Below, piece by piece: positions 15,722 to 23,574 of a stretch of 24,449 bases of DNA; within the stretch, counting starts at the first letter, position 1, and each line of letters opens with the position of its first letter. The notes beneath the pieces were generated by a model. The model searched no databases, was not told the origin of the DNA, and was given only the letters and a program-made list of their open reading frames with translations. Position numbers and translations under genes: made by a program. Origin of the DNA: Treponema sp. (lineage in GTDB: Bacteria; Spirochaetota; Spirochaetia; Treponematales; Breznakiellaceae); NCBI GenBank assembly GCA_031263435.1, contig JAISFT010000094.1, forward strand, positions 1 through 24,449. The letters are read 5' to 3'.

Positions 15722-15735
15722 TAAAACTGCTCTGT

Positions 15736-15756
15736 CATTTCATTTTGAATGAAATG
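15736..15756 (+). promoter_or_regulatory. 9-bp hairpin between rplF and rplR
   Basis: CATTTCATT (15736-15744) and AATGAAATG (15748-15756) pair perfectly around loop TTG, and flanking AAAAC/GTTTT sequences could extend the base. The stem is AT-rich, and the T-run that follows is short and separated from it, so read-through is expected. It could tune rplR expression or mark an RNA-processing site. Confidence 0.5.
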
Positions 15757-15789
15757 GTAAAGTGGTTTTTCCATAGGAGTTGATAGGAA

Positions 15790-16152
15790 ATGTTGCGGAA
15801 AATCGTTGAAAAGGACAGAAGGCGGCTCAAAAGGAAGGTTCATATCCGTAAACGGATCTCCGGCACTTCAGAACGGCCCCGAATGACCGTTTTTCGGAGC
15901 AACCGGTCTTTGTCTGTTCAAATCATTGATGATACCAAGGGCTGTACGGTAGCTTCTGTTTCGACCCTGGAAAAGGATTTGCGGGGAATCAAGGTGACCA
16001 AAGAGGGAGCCGGACAGCTTGGAGAAGTGATGGGGAAACGGCTCCTGGAAAAAGACATCAAAACGGTTGTCTTTGACAGGAACGGGTATTTGTATCATGG
16101 AGTTATTAAGGCATTGGCCGATGGGGCCCGGAAAGCCGGGGTTCAATTCTAG
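15790..16152 (+). CDS. rplR: 50S ribosomal protein L18
   Basis: A 120-residue L18, which binds 5S rRNA with L5. [38 protein letters not shown] is the typical N-terminal half, and [26 protein letters not shown] the typical C-terminus. It has its own ribosome site (AGGAG at 15776-15780), 68 nt after rplF. rpsE follows after 8 nt. Confidence 0.97.
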   Translation: MLRKIVEKDRRRLKRKVHIRKRISGTSERPRMTVFRSNRSLSVQIIDDTKGCTVASVSTLEKDLRGIKVTKEGAGQLGEVMGKRLLEKDIKTVVFDRNGYLYHGVIKALADGARKAGVQF

Positions 16153-16160
16153 GGGGCGGG

Positions 16161-16826
16161 ATGGACGCGCAGGAAAAAGATTCTGGGCAGCTTAATACGG
16201 GCGAACAGTTGCCAAAAGACGATGTTGTCAAGGCGGGCGCTGAACTTGTTAAAACCAATGTAGAATCCGGTGGTGAAAGCCGGCCGCGATTCGAAGGCCG
16301 TGGCCGGCGGGATGGCCGGGATCGGGACAGGAATCGCGATTCTGCGGACAAGGAATTTGTCGAAAAATTGGTGAAGCTGAACCGGACAGCCAAAGTTGTT
16401 AAGGGCGGCCGCAGATTTTCATTCTCCGCACTTACGGTTATTGGTGACCGGAAAGGCAACGTCGGGTATGGCTTTGGCAAGGCCAATGATGTTTCCGAGG
16501 CGATTCGTAAAAGCATTGATAAGGCAAAGCGGAATATGGTGAAATTGCCTGTTAAAAACGGGACCATTCCCCATGAAATTACCGGGTTTTTCAAGGCCTC
16601 GCAGGTTATTCTTAAACCCGCTTGTTCGGGAACGGGGATCATTGCCGGGGGGCCGGTACGGGCAATCATGGAAGCCGGAGGCGTTACCGATGTGTTGAGT
16701 AAGTCTATCGGTGCTTCAAGCCAGTACAATGTGGTCAAAGCGACCTTTAGTGGAATTGGGACATTGATGGATGCAAAGGCCATTGCCAGAAACCGGGGCA
16801 AGTCTCTTAATGAGTTGTGGGGTTAG
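16161..16826 (+). CDS. rpsE: 30S ribosomal protein S5 with a long N-terminal extension
   Basis: A 221-residue S5; most bacterial S5 proteins are about 165-175 residues. The conserved part begins near residue 64 (KEFVEKLVKLNRTAKVVKGGRRFSF) and is complete, including VGYGFGKANDVSEAI, PHEI and the C-terminal domain. The first ~60 residues are additional: an acidic/polar stretch, then an arginine-rich patch (RPRFEGRGRRDGRDRDRNRD at about 41-60). ATG 16161 is the only ATG before the conserved part and lies 8 nt after rplR behind GGGGGCGGG; an in-frame TTG at residue 17 has no ribosome site. The extension therefore looks real. S5 guards accuracy and the mRNA entry. Confidence 0.95.
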   Translation: MDAQEKDSGQLNTGEQLPKDDVVKAGAELVKTNVESGGESRPRFEGRGRRDGRDRDRNRDSADKEFVEKLVKLNRTAKVVKGGRRFSFSALTVIGDRKGNVGYGFGKANDVSEAIRKSIDKAKRNMVKLPVKNGTIPHEITGFFKASQVILKPACSGTGIIAGGPVRAIMEAGGVTDVLSKSIGASSQYNVVKATFSGIGTLMDAKAIARNRGKSLNELWG

Positions 16827-16827
16827 T

Positions 16828-17019
16828 ATGGCGCAGAAAATTCGTATTCGTCTGGTTAGGAGTGTCATAGGTTCCCTCCCCAAACAGCGGGCAACGGTAC
16901 GTTCTTTGGGACTGCGGAAAATTGGTTCAGTAAATGAATTGGAAGCGAATCCTTCGGTACTGGGAATGGTACAGATAGTTTCCCACTTGGTTTCTGTTGA
17001 GGAGCTTCCGGCCTCTTAG
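16828..17019 (+). CDS. rpmD: 50S ribosomal protein L30
   Basis: A 63-residue L30. IRIRLVRSVIGSLPKQRATVRSLGLRKIGS is the family pattern. ATG 16828 is chosen over an upstream in-frame start within rpsE because it gives the normal length and lies one base after the rpsE stop, where GGGGTTAG serves as a weak ribosome site. rplO follows after 24 nt. Confidence 0.95.
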   Translation: MAQKIRIRLVRSVIGSLPKQRATVRSLGLRKIGSVNELEANPSVLGMVQIVSHLVSVEELPAS

Positions 17020-17043
17020 GGTGGGCGGAATGAGGAGATAGGA

Positions 17044-17514
17044 ATGCACGATTTCGACTTACATGCCCCCGAAGGTTCGAACAGGCGAAAACGGATCCTT
17101 GGTCGTGGTCAGGGATCCGGCCGGGGAACCACCTCGGGGAAGGGAAATAAGGGTCAGAAAGCCCGTTCCGGGGGGAAGACTTATGTTGGTTTTGAAGGGG
17201 GGCAAATGCCCCTGTACCGCCGCTTGGCCCAGCGGGGTTTTTCCAATTATCCCTTCAAGAAGGAACTGCAGATCATTAACCTTGGGGAAATTGAGGCGCA
17301 TTACGCAGCTTCAGAAACGGTAAATCCCGAAACTCTTCTTAAAAAGGGTCTGATAAAGCGAACTGCTCCGGTCAAAGTGCTTGGTGATGGTATCCTTACC
17401 AAGAATCTTACATTCGCGGTTTCCGCGGTTTCCGCATCTGCCAGGGAAAAGATCGAAAAAGCCGGAGGATCAGTTTTTATTAAGGGTGATAAGACGCCTG
17501 AGAAGCAGGAATAA
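17044..17514 (+). CDS. rplO: 50S ribosomal protein L15
   Basis: A 156-residue L15, a late-assembly protein with a long basic N-terminal tail. The glycine-rich signature GRGQGSGRGTTSGKGNKGQKAR lies at about 21-42, followed by GFEGGQMPLYRRLAQRGFSN. The C-terminal domain is complete. GGAG at about 17034 precedes the start. secY follows after 3 nt. Confidence 0.97.
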   Translation: MHDFDLHAPEGSNRRKRILGRGQGSGRGTTSGKGNKGQKARSGGKTYVGFEGGQMPLYRRLAQRGFSNYPFKKELQIINLGEIEAHYAASETVNPETLLKKGLIKRTAPVKVLGDGILTKNLTFAVSAVSASAREKIEKAGGSVFIKGDKTPEKQE

Positions 17515-17517
17515 CGC

Positions 17518-18843
17518 ATGGCTAATCCTTTAATTGGTATTTTTAGAGTAAAGGAACTGCGGGAGCGGATCATCTTTACTGCATTGATGTTGGTGGTTTT
17601 CCGTGTTGGGGCGGTACTTCCTATTCCGGGAATCAATGTCCGGGAACTTTCCGCATATTTCCTTTCCCAGACAAATTCGGGAAACCCCATTGTGGACTAT
17701 CTGGATTTCTTTGCGGGCGGCGCTTTTTCCAACTTCTCCGTATTCATGCTTGGGATTATGCCGTACATCAGCATGTCAATCATCATGCAGCTTCTTTTGA
17801 TTGTATTTCCCGGTCTTAAAAAGATTTCCCAGGAAGAGGGGGGGCGGAAAAAGATCCAGACATATCAACGGATTGGAACTGTAGGTGTTTGTATCATTCA
17901 GGCATTTGCCGTTACCCAGTATGCCCGGAGCATCATTCTAAGCGGCGTGAATCTTCTTAATATGGGGATGATCCCCTTCAGTATTATCGCCATCATGACG
18001 GTAACAACGGGGACCATGTTTTTGATGTGGGTTGGGGAGCAGATTACCCGGCGGGGGATTGGGAACGGGATTTCGCTTCTTATCTTTGCCGGTATCGTGG
18101 CCAGACTTCCCCAGGCCCTTTATGAGCTGGGAGACAGGGTCCGGAATGGGCTTAACCCTGTATTTGTGATTGTGGTCTTTGTGGTCTTTGTGGCGGTGAT
18201 TGCCTTGGTGGTGTTTGAGCAGCAGGGACAGCGGAAGATCCAGGTCAACTACGCCAAACGGGTGGTAGGCCGGCGGATGTATGGGGCCCAAAATACCTAT
18301 ATCCCTTTTAAGATCAACCCATCGGGGGTTATCCCGGTGATTTTTGCCTCTTCTATCCTCACATTTCCCCTGCAGATTGCCACTACCGTGGGGGGGAACC
18401 ATCCGTGGCTGAATGCGGTATCCCAGGCTTTGAATCCCAGGGGACCCCTCTACAATGTCCTGTATGTCCTTCTGATCATCTTTTTTGCTTATTTCTATAC
18501 CCAGGTAAGCCTTAACCCCATCGAGATAGCCAAACAGATCCGGGAAAATGGCGGATCCATACCCGGTATCCGGACGGAACGGATTGAAGAATACCTGACC
18601 AAGATTCTTAACCGGATTGTCTTGCCCGGTTCTCTATATCTGGCTCTTATTGCGGTTATTCCGACTTTTATCCAGTGGGCCTTTGACTTTCCCACCTCAA
18701 TTTCCTACCTTATGGGGGGTACGTCCCTGTTAATACTGGTTGGGGTGGACTTGGATACCATGAGCCAGGTTGAGGGGTTGCTTAAAATGCATCACCACGA
18801 GGGGCTTACGAAGCGCGGCCGGCTTAAGGGGCGGAATTTGTAG
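17518..18843 (+). CDS. secY: Protein translocase subunit SecY
   Basis: A 441-residue polytopic membrane protein, the pore of the Sec translocon. About ten hydrophobic segments are visible, beginning at RIIFTALMLVVFRVGAVLPIPG. Landmarks are IMPYISMSIIMQLL, ISQEEGGRKKIQTYQR, the GIGNGISLLIFAGIV segment, the cytoplasmic loop with GQRKIQVNYAKR, and a YTQVSLNPIEIAKQIRENGGSIPGIR stretch before the last two helices. It starts 3 nt after rplO and lacks a strong ribosome site, so coupling is likely. It is followed directly by rpmJ; adk, map and infA are absent from this position. Confidence 0.98.
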   Translation: MANPLIGIFRVKELRERIIFTALMLVVFRVGAVLPIPGINVRELSAYFLSQTNSGNPIVDYLDFFAGGAFSNFSVFMLGIMPYISMSIIMQLLLIVFPGLKKISQEEGGRKKIQTYQRIGTVGVCIIQAFAVTQYARSIILSGVNLLNMGMIPFSIIAIMTVTTGTMFLMWVGEQITRRGIGNGISLLIFAGIVARLPQALYELGDRVRNGLNPVFVIVVFVVFVAVIALVVFEQQGQRKIQVNYAKRVVGRRMYGAQNTYIPFKINPSGVIPVIFASSILTFPLQIATTVGGNHPWLNAVSQALNPRGPLYNVLYVLLIIFFAYFYTQVSLNPIEIAKQIRENGGSIPGIRTERIEEYLTKILNRIVLPGSLYLALIAVIPTFIQWAFDFPTSISYLMGGTSLLILVGVDLDTMSQVEGLLKMHHHEGLTKRGRLKGRNL

Positions 18844-18862
18844 GGTTTGGGTGGTGTCCCGA

Positions 18863-18891
18863 TTGACGGATTGTGAAAAATTCGATATTAT
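18863..18891 (+). promoter_or_regulatory. Internal promoter before rpmJ (alpha-operon promoter)
   Basis: TTGACG (18863-18868), a 17-nt spacer and TATTAT (18886-18891) form a strong sigma-70 promoter 19 nt after the secY stop. Transcription would begin near 18898, just before a tandem repeat leader. It would drive rpmJ-rpsM-rpsK-rpsD-rpoA-rplQ separately from the S10/spc part. Confidence 0.65.
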
Positions 18892-18900
18892 AGGTAGTTA

Positions 18901-18932
18901 CCCGTAAATTTGCGGGCCCGTAGTCTTGCGGG
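18901..18932 (+). promoter_or_regulatory. Tandem 16-nt hairpin repeat in the rpmJ leader
   Basis: CCCGTAAATTTGCGGG (18901-18916) is followed immediately by CCCGTAGTCTTGCGGG (18917-18932), identical at 13 of 16 positions. Each unit can fold on itself through CCCG and CGGG. The differences are confined to the loop or inner pairs, so the outer stem is kept. They lie at the predicted 5' end of the alpha-operon message, 24 nt before rpmJ, where an S4- or other protein-binding site could be expected; this role is inference. Confidence 0.55.
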
Positions 18933-18956
18933 GTAGTATTATAGAGGAGTGAATGG

Positions 18957-19070
18957 ATGAAAGTCCGGACCAGTGTAAAACCAATTTGTGATAAGTGCAA
19001 GGTTATCAAACGAAACGGTGTCGTCCGTATCATTTGTCAGAATCCCAAGCATAAGCAGAAACAGGGGTAA
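18957..19070 (+). CDS. rpmJ: 50S ribosomal protein L36
   Basis: A 37-residue L36, [20 protein letters not shown] and onward, ending KHKQKQG. The zinc ligands C11, C14, C27 and H32 are all present, so this is the zinc-binding form. AGAGGAG lies upstream at a good distance from ATG 18957. First gene after the internal promoter; rpsM follows after 3 nt. Confidence 0.97.
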   Translation: MKVRTSVKPICDKCKVIKRNGVVRIICQNPKHKQKQG

Positions 19071-19073
19071 TCT

Positions 19074-19439
19074 ATGGCGCGTCTTGTAGGGGTGGACCTC
19101 CCGAATAAGCATACCAATATCGCATTGACGTATATTTATGGTATCGGCAATTCCAGTGCCGATGCGATTTGTGAAAAGGCAAAAATTGACCCCATGCGGA
19201 AGATCAACGATCTGTCCCAGGAAGAACTGAACGATCTGCGGCAGATTATTGAGGGGGAATACAAGGTAGAAGGGCGTCTTCGTACCGAAATTGCCTTAAA
19301 TATCAAGCGTTTAATGGATATTGGCTGTTACCGGGGGCTGCGGCATCGTAAAGGGTTGCCTCTCCGGGGTCAGCGGACCAGGACCAACGCCCGTACGCGC
19401 AAGGGCAAGAAGAAGACGGTTGCCGGGAAGAAGAAATAG
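19074..19439 (+). CDS. rpsM: 30S ribosomal protein S13
   Basis: A 121-residue S13 of the 30S head, which contacts P-site tRNA through its tail and forms bridges to L5. [24 protein letters not shown] at the start, [26 protein letters not shown] near the end and a lysine-rich tail are typical. It is separated from rpsK by 64 nt with a strong hairpin. Confidence 0.98.
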   Translation: MARLVGVDLPNKHTNIALTYIYGIGNSSADAICEKAKIDPMRKINDLSQEELNDLRQIIEGEYKVEGRLRTEIALNIKRLMDIGCYRGLRHRKGLPLRGQRTRTNARTRKGKKKTVAGKKK

Positions 19440-19448
19440 CGGCTGAGC

Positions 19449-19484
19449 GGTCCGGAATGCCGTGCCCGGCACGGCGGTTGGACC
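19449..19484 (+). promoter_or_regulatory. Two-tier hairpin between rpsM and rpsK
   Basis: The inner stem GCCGTGC/GCACGGC (19459-19465 and 19469-19475, loop CCG) is perfect, and GGTCC/GGACC (19449-19453 and 19480-19484) can close an outer stem. It ends about 10 nt before the rpsK ribosome site (CGGAGG). No T-run follows. A translational or processing role for rpsK is possible. Confidence 0.55.
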
Positions 19485-19503
19485 CTTGGCCACGGAGGAT
19501 AAA

Positions 19504-19887
19504 GTGGCTGCTAATACAAAGAAGCGAAAAGAAAAGAAGTCCGTATATGAGGGGAACGTATATATCCAGGCTACGTTCAATAATACGATCGTTACCATTA
19601 CCGATCTTATGGGGAATGCTGTTTCCTGGGCCAGTTCCGGCGGGCTTCAGTTCAGGGGGGCCAAAAAGTCTACCCCCTTTGCCGCACAAACGGTAACGGA
19701 GACCGCAGTCCAGAAAGCCATGCAGGCAGGTCTGCGGGAAGTGCATGTGTATGTTAAGGGGCCGGGGATAGGCCGCGAGTCGGCAATTCGGCAATTGGGG
19801 GCTTTGGGCATCAAGGTGAAGTCCATCAATGATGTAACGCCAATCCCGCATAATGGCTGTCGGCCGCGGAAAGCCCGCCGCATGTAA
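19504..19887 (+). CDS. rpsK: 30S ribosomal protein S11
   Basis: A 127-residue S11 of the 30S platform beside the Shine-Dalgarno helix. GTG 19504 is chosen because GGAGG lies just upstream and the length is then normal; the longer in-frame reading would translate through the intergenic hairpin. [39 protein letters not shown] and the C-terminal [18 protein letters not shown] are conserved. rpsD follows after 23 nt. Confidence 0.97.
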   Translation: MAANTKKRKEKKSVYEGNVYIQATFNNTIVTITDLMGNAVSWASSGGLQFRGAKKSTPFAAQTVTETAVQKAMQAGLREVHVYVKGPGIGRESAIRQLGALGIKVKSINDVTPIPHNGCRPRKARRM

Positions 19888-19910
19888 ACCCAAGGGGGAA
19901 AAGGAATACT

Positions 19911-20546
19911 ATGGCTAGATATACCGGGCCGGTGTGCCGATTGTGCCGGGTGGAACAGAAAAAGCTGATGCTTAAGGGGGATCGTTGCAAGAGTGACAAG
20001 TGCCCCATTAATAGAAAACGGTCTGCACCGGGGAAAGATCCCAAAAGTCGCCCGGGAAAGCGTTCCGATTACGGTGTTCAGCTCCGGGAGAAGCAGAAGC
20101 TTAAGAGAATTTATGGCATGCAGGAAAAACAGTTCAGCCTGTTTTTTGAGCGGGCCCTTCGTATGACCGGCATCACCGGTGAGAATCTGTTTGTGCTTCT
20201 GGAACGCCGCTTGGATAATGTAGTGTACCGGCTTCGTCTTGCTACATCGCGGAGCCAGGCCCGGCAGGTGGTACTTCATGGCCATGTTGTGGTAAACGGG
20301 AAGAGGGTTAATATTCCGTCCTATCTCGTAAAACCCGAAGATGAAATTTCCATTATTGAATCCAGCAAGAGTCTGGTGATCTTTAAGGATGCCCTGAAAG
20401 AGTACGGCAGATCCGGGGTAATGCCCTGGCTTCAACTGGATCCTGATGCTTTGAAGGGTAAGTTCCTCGCCGCGCCGCGCCGTAGCGATATTACTGATTT
20501 GGCGGATATCAGGGAACAGATGATCGTTGAATTATATTCTAAATAA
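19911..20546 (+). CDS. rpsD: 30S ribosomal protein S4, zinc-binding form
   Basis: A 211-residue S4, a primary 16S rRNA binder and, in several bacteria, the repressor of its own operon. Four cysteines at C9, C12, C26 and C31 match the zinc site of the four-cysteine S4 proteins. The S4 RNA-binding domain is visible at LERRLDNVVYRLRLATSRSQARQ, followed by HGHVVVNGKRVNIPSY. It lies 9 nt upstream of rpoA. Confidence 0.98.
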   Translation: MARYTGPVCRLCRVEQKKLMLKGDRCKSDKCPINRKRSAPGKDPKSRPGKRSDYGVQLREKQKLKRIYGMQEKQFSLFFERALRMTGITGENLFVLLERRLDNVVYRLRLATSRSQARQVVLHGHVVVNGKRVNIPSYLVKPEDEISIIESSKSLVIFKDALKEYGRSGVMPWLQLDPDALKGKFLAAPRRSDITDLADIREQMIVELYSK

Positions 20547-20555
20547 GGAGTGCCT

Positions 20556-21611
20556 ATGGCCCGGAAGAACCTTCTTAAAGGATTCAAGCGCCCCAAAGGT
20601 ATTACCTATGAGCATGGCGAGTTAAAGCAGAACTACGGCAAATTTACCGCATCTCCCTTTGAACCAGGATTTGGTACGACGGTTGGTAATACTCTCCGCA
20701 GGGTCCTTCTTTCATCGATCGAAGGATATGCCATTACGGCGATTAAGATAACATCTTATAACGAAACCGGAACTGCCCATGCAGTATCCAGTGAGTTTGA
20801 GATTATTCCCAATGTAGTCGAAGATACGTTGGAGGTAATCAACAATCTTAAACAAATCCGTTTGAAGCTTCCCGATGATATAGAGCAGGACATCATCCTT
20901 TACGAGTGGTCCGGCAAAGGGGAAATTAAGAGCGATGATTTTGCCCGAACCGGGCAGGTTGAGGTGTTGAGTACCGGTCAGCATGTAATGACTCTGATGG
21001 ATAACGCCAGGCTGGAGATAGAGATCCAGATTGACCTTGGACGGGGTTATGTACCTTCTGAAGTGAATGAGCGTTACGTGGATATAATCGGTACCATTCC
21101 TTTGGACGCGATTTTCTCTCCGGTCAAAAAAGTGAAGTACGCGGTAGAACCTACACGGGTGGGGCAGCGCAGTGATTACGACAAGCTTGTCCTTGAGATT
21201 TGGACCGACGGTACTATAAGACCGGATGATGCCCTGGCGGAGGCGGCGAAAATCGCCAAAGATCATTTTTCGGTATTTATCAATTTTGACGAAAACAGCC
21301 TTGGTTCTGATGATGATTTTGATGAAGACGATGAGCGGGTACGTCAAATCCTCAATACGCCGGTAGAGGAACTGGAACTTTCTGTTCGTTCTTCCAATTG
21401 TCTTAAAAACGCGAACATCAAAACCATCGGGGAATTGACGCGGAAGACCGAGGATGACATTGCCAAAACCCGGAATTTCGGGAAAAAATCCCTCCAGGAG
21501 ATCAAGGAGAAACTTAAAGACTGGAACCTGAACCTGGGGATTACTGATATAAATCAGTTGAAGAACGCTGTACGCGTTGCCCCTCATAAGGAAGTAGAAG
21601 ATGAAACATAG
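20556..21611 (+). CDS. rpoA: DNA-directed RNA polymerase subunit alpha
   Basis: A 351-residue alpha subunit. The N-terminal assembly domain (about 1-240) contains [16 protein letters not shown] (39-54). An acidic linker ([14 protein letters not shown], 248-261) leads to the C-terminal DNA-binding domain, with [18 protein letters not shown] at 277-294 and LGK-type [13 protein letters not shown] at 308-320. R278 corresponds to the UP-element-binding R265 of Escherichia coli. ATG 20556 follows AAGGAG; a GTG at 20550 lies inside that ribosome site and is rejected. Its end overlaps rplQ by 11 nt. Confidence 0.98.
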   Translation: MARKNLLKGFKRPKGITYEHGELKQNYGKFTASPFEPGFGTTVGNTLRRVLLSSIEGYAITAIKITSYNETGTAHAVSSEFEIIPNVVEDTLEVINNLKQIRLKLPDDIEQDIILYEWSGKGEIKSDDFARTGQVEVLSTGQHVMTLMDNARLEIEIQIDLGRGYVPSEVNERYVDIIGTIPLDAIFSPVKKVKYAVEPTRVGQRSDYDKLVLEIWTDGTIRPDDALAEAAKIAKDHFSVFINFDENSLGSDDDFDEDDERVRQILNTPVEELELSVRSSNCLKNANIKTIGELTRKTEDDIAKTRNFGKKSLQEIKEKLKDWNLNLGITDINQLKNAVRVAPHKEVEDET

Positions 21612-22080
21612 GAGAGGGTTTAATCCCCTTGAGCGGACTTCCGCACATCGTAAAGCGCTTCGCCGCAGTATGGTAACGTCCCTTTTTAACTATGAGCGGA
21701 TTAGAACTACCAAGGCAAAGGCCTTGGAAATCCGGCGCAGTGCGGAAAAGCTTATTACCCGGGCCAAGGTGGATTCGGTTCATAACCGCCGTATAGTTTC
21801 CAGCCGGCTCTATAACGAAGGAGTGGCCGCAAAGCTTTTTACCGACATTGCCCCGCGTATGAAAGATCGGGCCGGCGGCTATACCCGAATCATCAAGCTC
21901 GGTGAACGGGCCGGGGATGCTGCGGAAATGGTTATTCTGGAACTGGTTGATTATAAGCTCGACACGGAAGGGGCGGATAAGAAAGCCAAAAAAACAGTTA
22001 AGACGGTGTCAGGCAAAAAGCCCCCGAAAAAAGAAGGCGGAAAGGGCGGCAAGAAAGAGAAGTCGGCCGAAAAAGCCTGA
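21601..22080 (+). CDS. rplQ: 50S ribosomal protein L17 with a lysine-rich tail
   Basis: A 159-residue L17; typical bacterial proteins have 116-130. [20 protein letters not shown] and [21 protein letters not shown] are diagnostic, and the core ends near residue 120 (VILELVDYK). Residues ~125-159 are a low-complexity lysine/glycine/proline tail ([16 protein letters not shown]) that probably adds disordered rRNA contacts. The start lies inside the end of rpoA (11-nt overlap), a coupling seen in many treponeme-like arrangements by inference. A small four-cysteine gene follows after 16 nt. Confidence 0.96.
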   Translation: MKHRRGFNPLERTSAHRKALRRSMVTSLFNYERIRTTKAKALEIRRSAEKLITRAKVDSVHNRRIVSSRLYNEGVAAKLFTDIAPRMKDRAGGYTRIIKLGERAGDAAEMVILELVDYKLDTEGADKKAKKTVKTVSGKKPPKKEGGKGGKKEKSAEKA

Positions 22081-22096
22081 GCAGAGGGGGAGAGAA

Positions 22097-22285
22097 ATGT
22101 CGAAAGCGCACAGGGGTAAGGGTATCCGCACACTGGTAAATTACGGCCGGGGGGAATGCCCGGTGTGTAAACGAACCAATGTAAAGGTCCTGTATGAACA
22201 CGAATCCGGTGAAGCAAAGGTGAAGCTCTGCAAGACCTGCCGGGCCGCCGTAAAACACGGCAAGAAAAGTATCGTTCACGATTAA
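22097..22285 (+). CDS. Small four-cysteine (zinc-ribbon-like) protein of unknown function
   Basis: A 62-residue basic protein. CPVC at 21-24 and CKTC at 45-48, 20 residues apart, make a plausible zinc-ribbon knuckle pair. The flanks are lysine-, arginine- and histidine-rich (KAHRGKGIR; RAAVKHGKKSIVHD). It has its own ribosome site (GAGGGGGAG) and lies 16 nt after rplQ on the same strand, so it is the last gene of the operon. It resembles no ribosomal protein I can name, although size, charge and position would suit a ribosome- or RNA-polymerase-associated factor. A longer in-frame reading from 21902 runs across rplQ and is rejected. The 3' end interlocks with the convergent capA stop. Confidence 0.75.
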   Translation: MSKAHRGKGIRTLVNYGRGECPVCKRTNVKVLYEHESGEAKVKLCKTCRAAVKHGKKSIVHD

Positions 22286-23520
22286 TTTTCGAAGGGATTT
22301 TCGAGAAGGATATTTCCGCCGGCCAGGACTTCTTCTGCCAATGCCCTGAGGGAAGGGTTGTCTATTGTGATATTCCGCAGCCGCAGCAGGTGTCTGCTTG
22401 CCAGGTTTTCGGTGTAGTGATAGAGCGGGTAGACCTTGAAACCGGAGAAACCGTTTTCATAGTGATTTACCAGAGGGATGATACCTGCCTTTTCAATAGT
22501 AATTTTTGCGTCATGGTGTTTTATTCTTACAAAGGCAAGGCCCCCCAACTGGGTGGGGCCGGTAGTCTGTGCGGATATAAAATTTCCCAATGAATAAAAA
22601 CAGAGTGTTTTTTGCCCATCAGGGCGATCCAGAAATTCGTATGGTTCCAGTACATGGGGGTGGTGGCCGATGACCAGGTCAACCTGGTTGTCCGCAAGAA
22701 AACGCGCCAGGCGTTTCTGTTCCCCGCTGGGGCTATGCTGATATTCCACACCCCAGTGCATGGAGACAACCAGAAAATCGCAGAGGGGACGCAGGGTTTT
22801 AATTTCTTTTTCCATTACGGACTCATTGATAAGGGCTACCAGGTAGGGCTTGTCTCCGGGCAGGGGCAGGCCGTTTGTTCCGTAGGTATAGGAGAGGAAT
22901 CCTGTTTTTATGCCGTTCTTTTCGACAATGACTTTTCTGGTATCCCGGTCTTCCTGTGAACGGTAGATGCCCAGATACTGAATGCCGGGAACAGTATCCC
23001 AATAATCCATGGTTGCGAAAACCGCCCCTTCCCCTTTGTCCATGATGTGATTGGTGGCATGGTTAATCACATCAAAGCCGGCGGCCTTCAGCGCATCGCC
23101 GGCCTCCTGCGGAGTATTAAACCGGGGATACCCGGAAAACCCGTGTTCACTGCCCCCCAGCGTGGTTTCCTGGTTGATAAAGGCAATGTCCGCCGGTTCA
23201 ATGAGGGATTTTATCTCCGAATAAAAGCCGGTGAAATCGTAGGTTTGGGTTTCCGGATTGGGACGGATCATGACATCGTGAAAAAGGTTGTCCCCCACAG
23301 CCACCAGGGAGAGATAGTCCGGGCTGTCCTCCGTTTCGATCCTGCCTTCCTGGTTTGCCTCCGCGGCTGCGACAGCCGACGGATCTTTGGGACCGGGCCC
23401 GGATTCTGTTGAGGCTGCTGTTGTTGTAACCGCAGTTACGAGCGCCGTTTCCGGCGCCGATTTTTGCAGCAAACAAACGAGACAGGTTATCAGCACCGTT
23501 ACGATGAGTTTTGTTTTCAC
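22282..23520 (-). CDS. CapA-family protein (calcineurin-like metallophosphatase superfamily), probably exported
   Basis: A 412-residue protein with an N-terminal hydrophobic segment (KLIVTVLITCLVCLL, 4-18). This could be a signal peptide or, with C13 after LIT, a spirochaete-style lipoprotein signal. Residues 22-65 are a low-complexity Ala/Thr/Pro linker. The CapA/PgsA-type domain follows with GDNLFHD at 76-82, FINQETTLGG at 114-123, NHATNH at 153-158, SMHWGVEY at 253-260, GHHPHVLEPYE at 285-295 and a later YSLGNF. Relatives act in poly-gamma-glutamate or capsule synthesis, but most are uncharacterised. GTG 23520 gives the best signal sequence; TTG 23547 is also in frame, and neither has a clear ribosome site. 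Confidence 0.8.
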   Translation of the reverse strand: MKTKLIVTVLITCLVCLLQKSAPETALVTAVTTTAASTESGPGPKDPSAVAAAEANQEGRIETEDSPDYLSLVAVGDNLFHDVMIRPNPETQTYDFTGFYSEIKSLIEPADIAFINQETTLGGSEHGFSGYPRFNTPQEAGDALKAAGFDVINHATNHIMDKGEGAVFATMDYWDTVPGIQYLGIYRSQEDRDTRKVIVEKNGIKTGFLSYTYGTNGLPLPGDKPYLVALINESVMEKEIKTLRPLCDFLVVSMHWGVEYQHSPSGEQKRLARFLADNQVDLVIGHHPHVLEPYEFLDRPDGQKTLCFYSLGNFISAQTTGPTQLGGLAFVRIKHHDAKITIEKAGIIPLVNHYENGFSGFKVYPLYHYTENLASRHLLRLRNITIDNPSLRALAEEVLAGGNILLENPFEN

Positions 23521-23574
23521 GGCAGGTACAGGATCAGCATGGACCAAAGTCTTTCAAGCGGCAAGGGGCTGGCG

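Noticed and set aside
15736..15776. Terminator between rplF and rplR
   Set aside because: It is inside an essential operon, the stem is AT-rich and the T-run is interrupted and distant from the stem.
20550..20555. GTG start for rpoA two codons upstream
   Set aside because: That GTG overlaps the AAGGAG ribosome site that correctly serves ATG 20556.
20712..21587. 291-codon reverse frame across rpoA
   Set aside because: Antisense to a certain gene, low-complexity hydrophobic/basic product without family resemblance.
21902..22096. N-terminal extension of the small four-cysteine protein into rplQ
   Set aside because: The longer frame would overlap L17 coding sequence for almost 180 nt; ATG 22097 has its own ribosome site.
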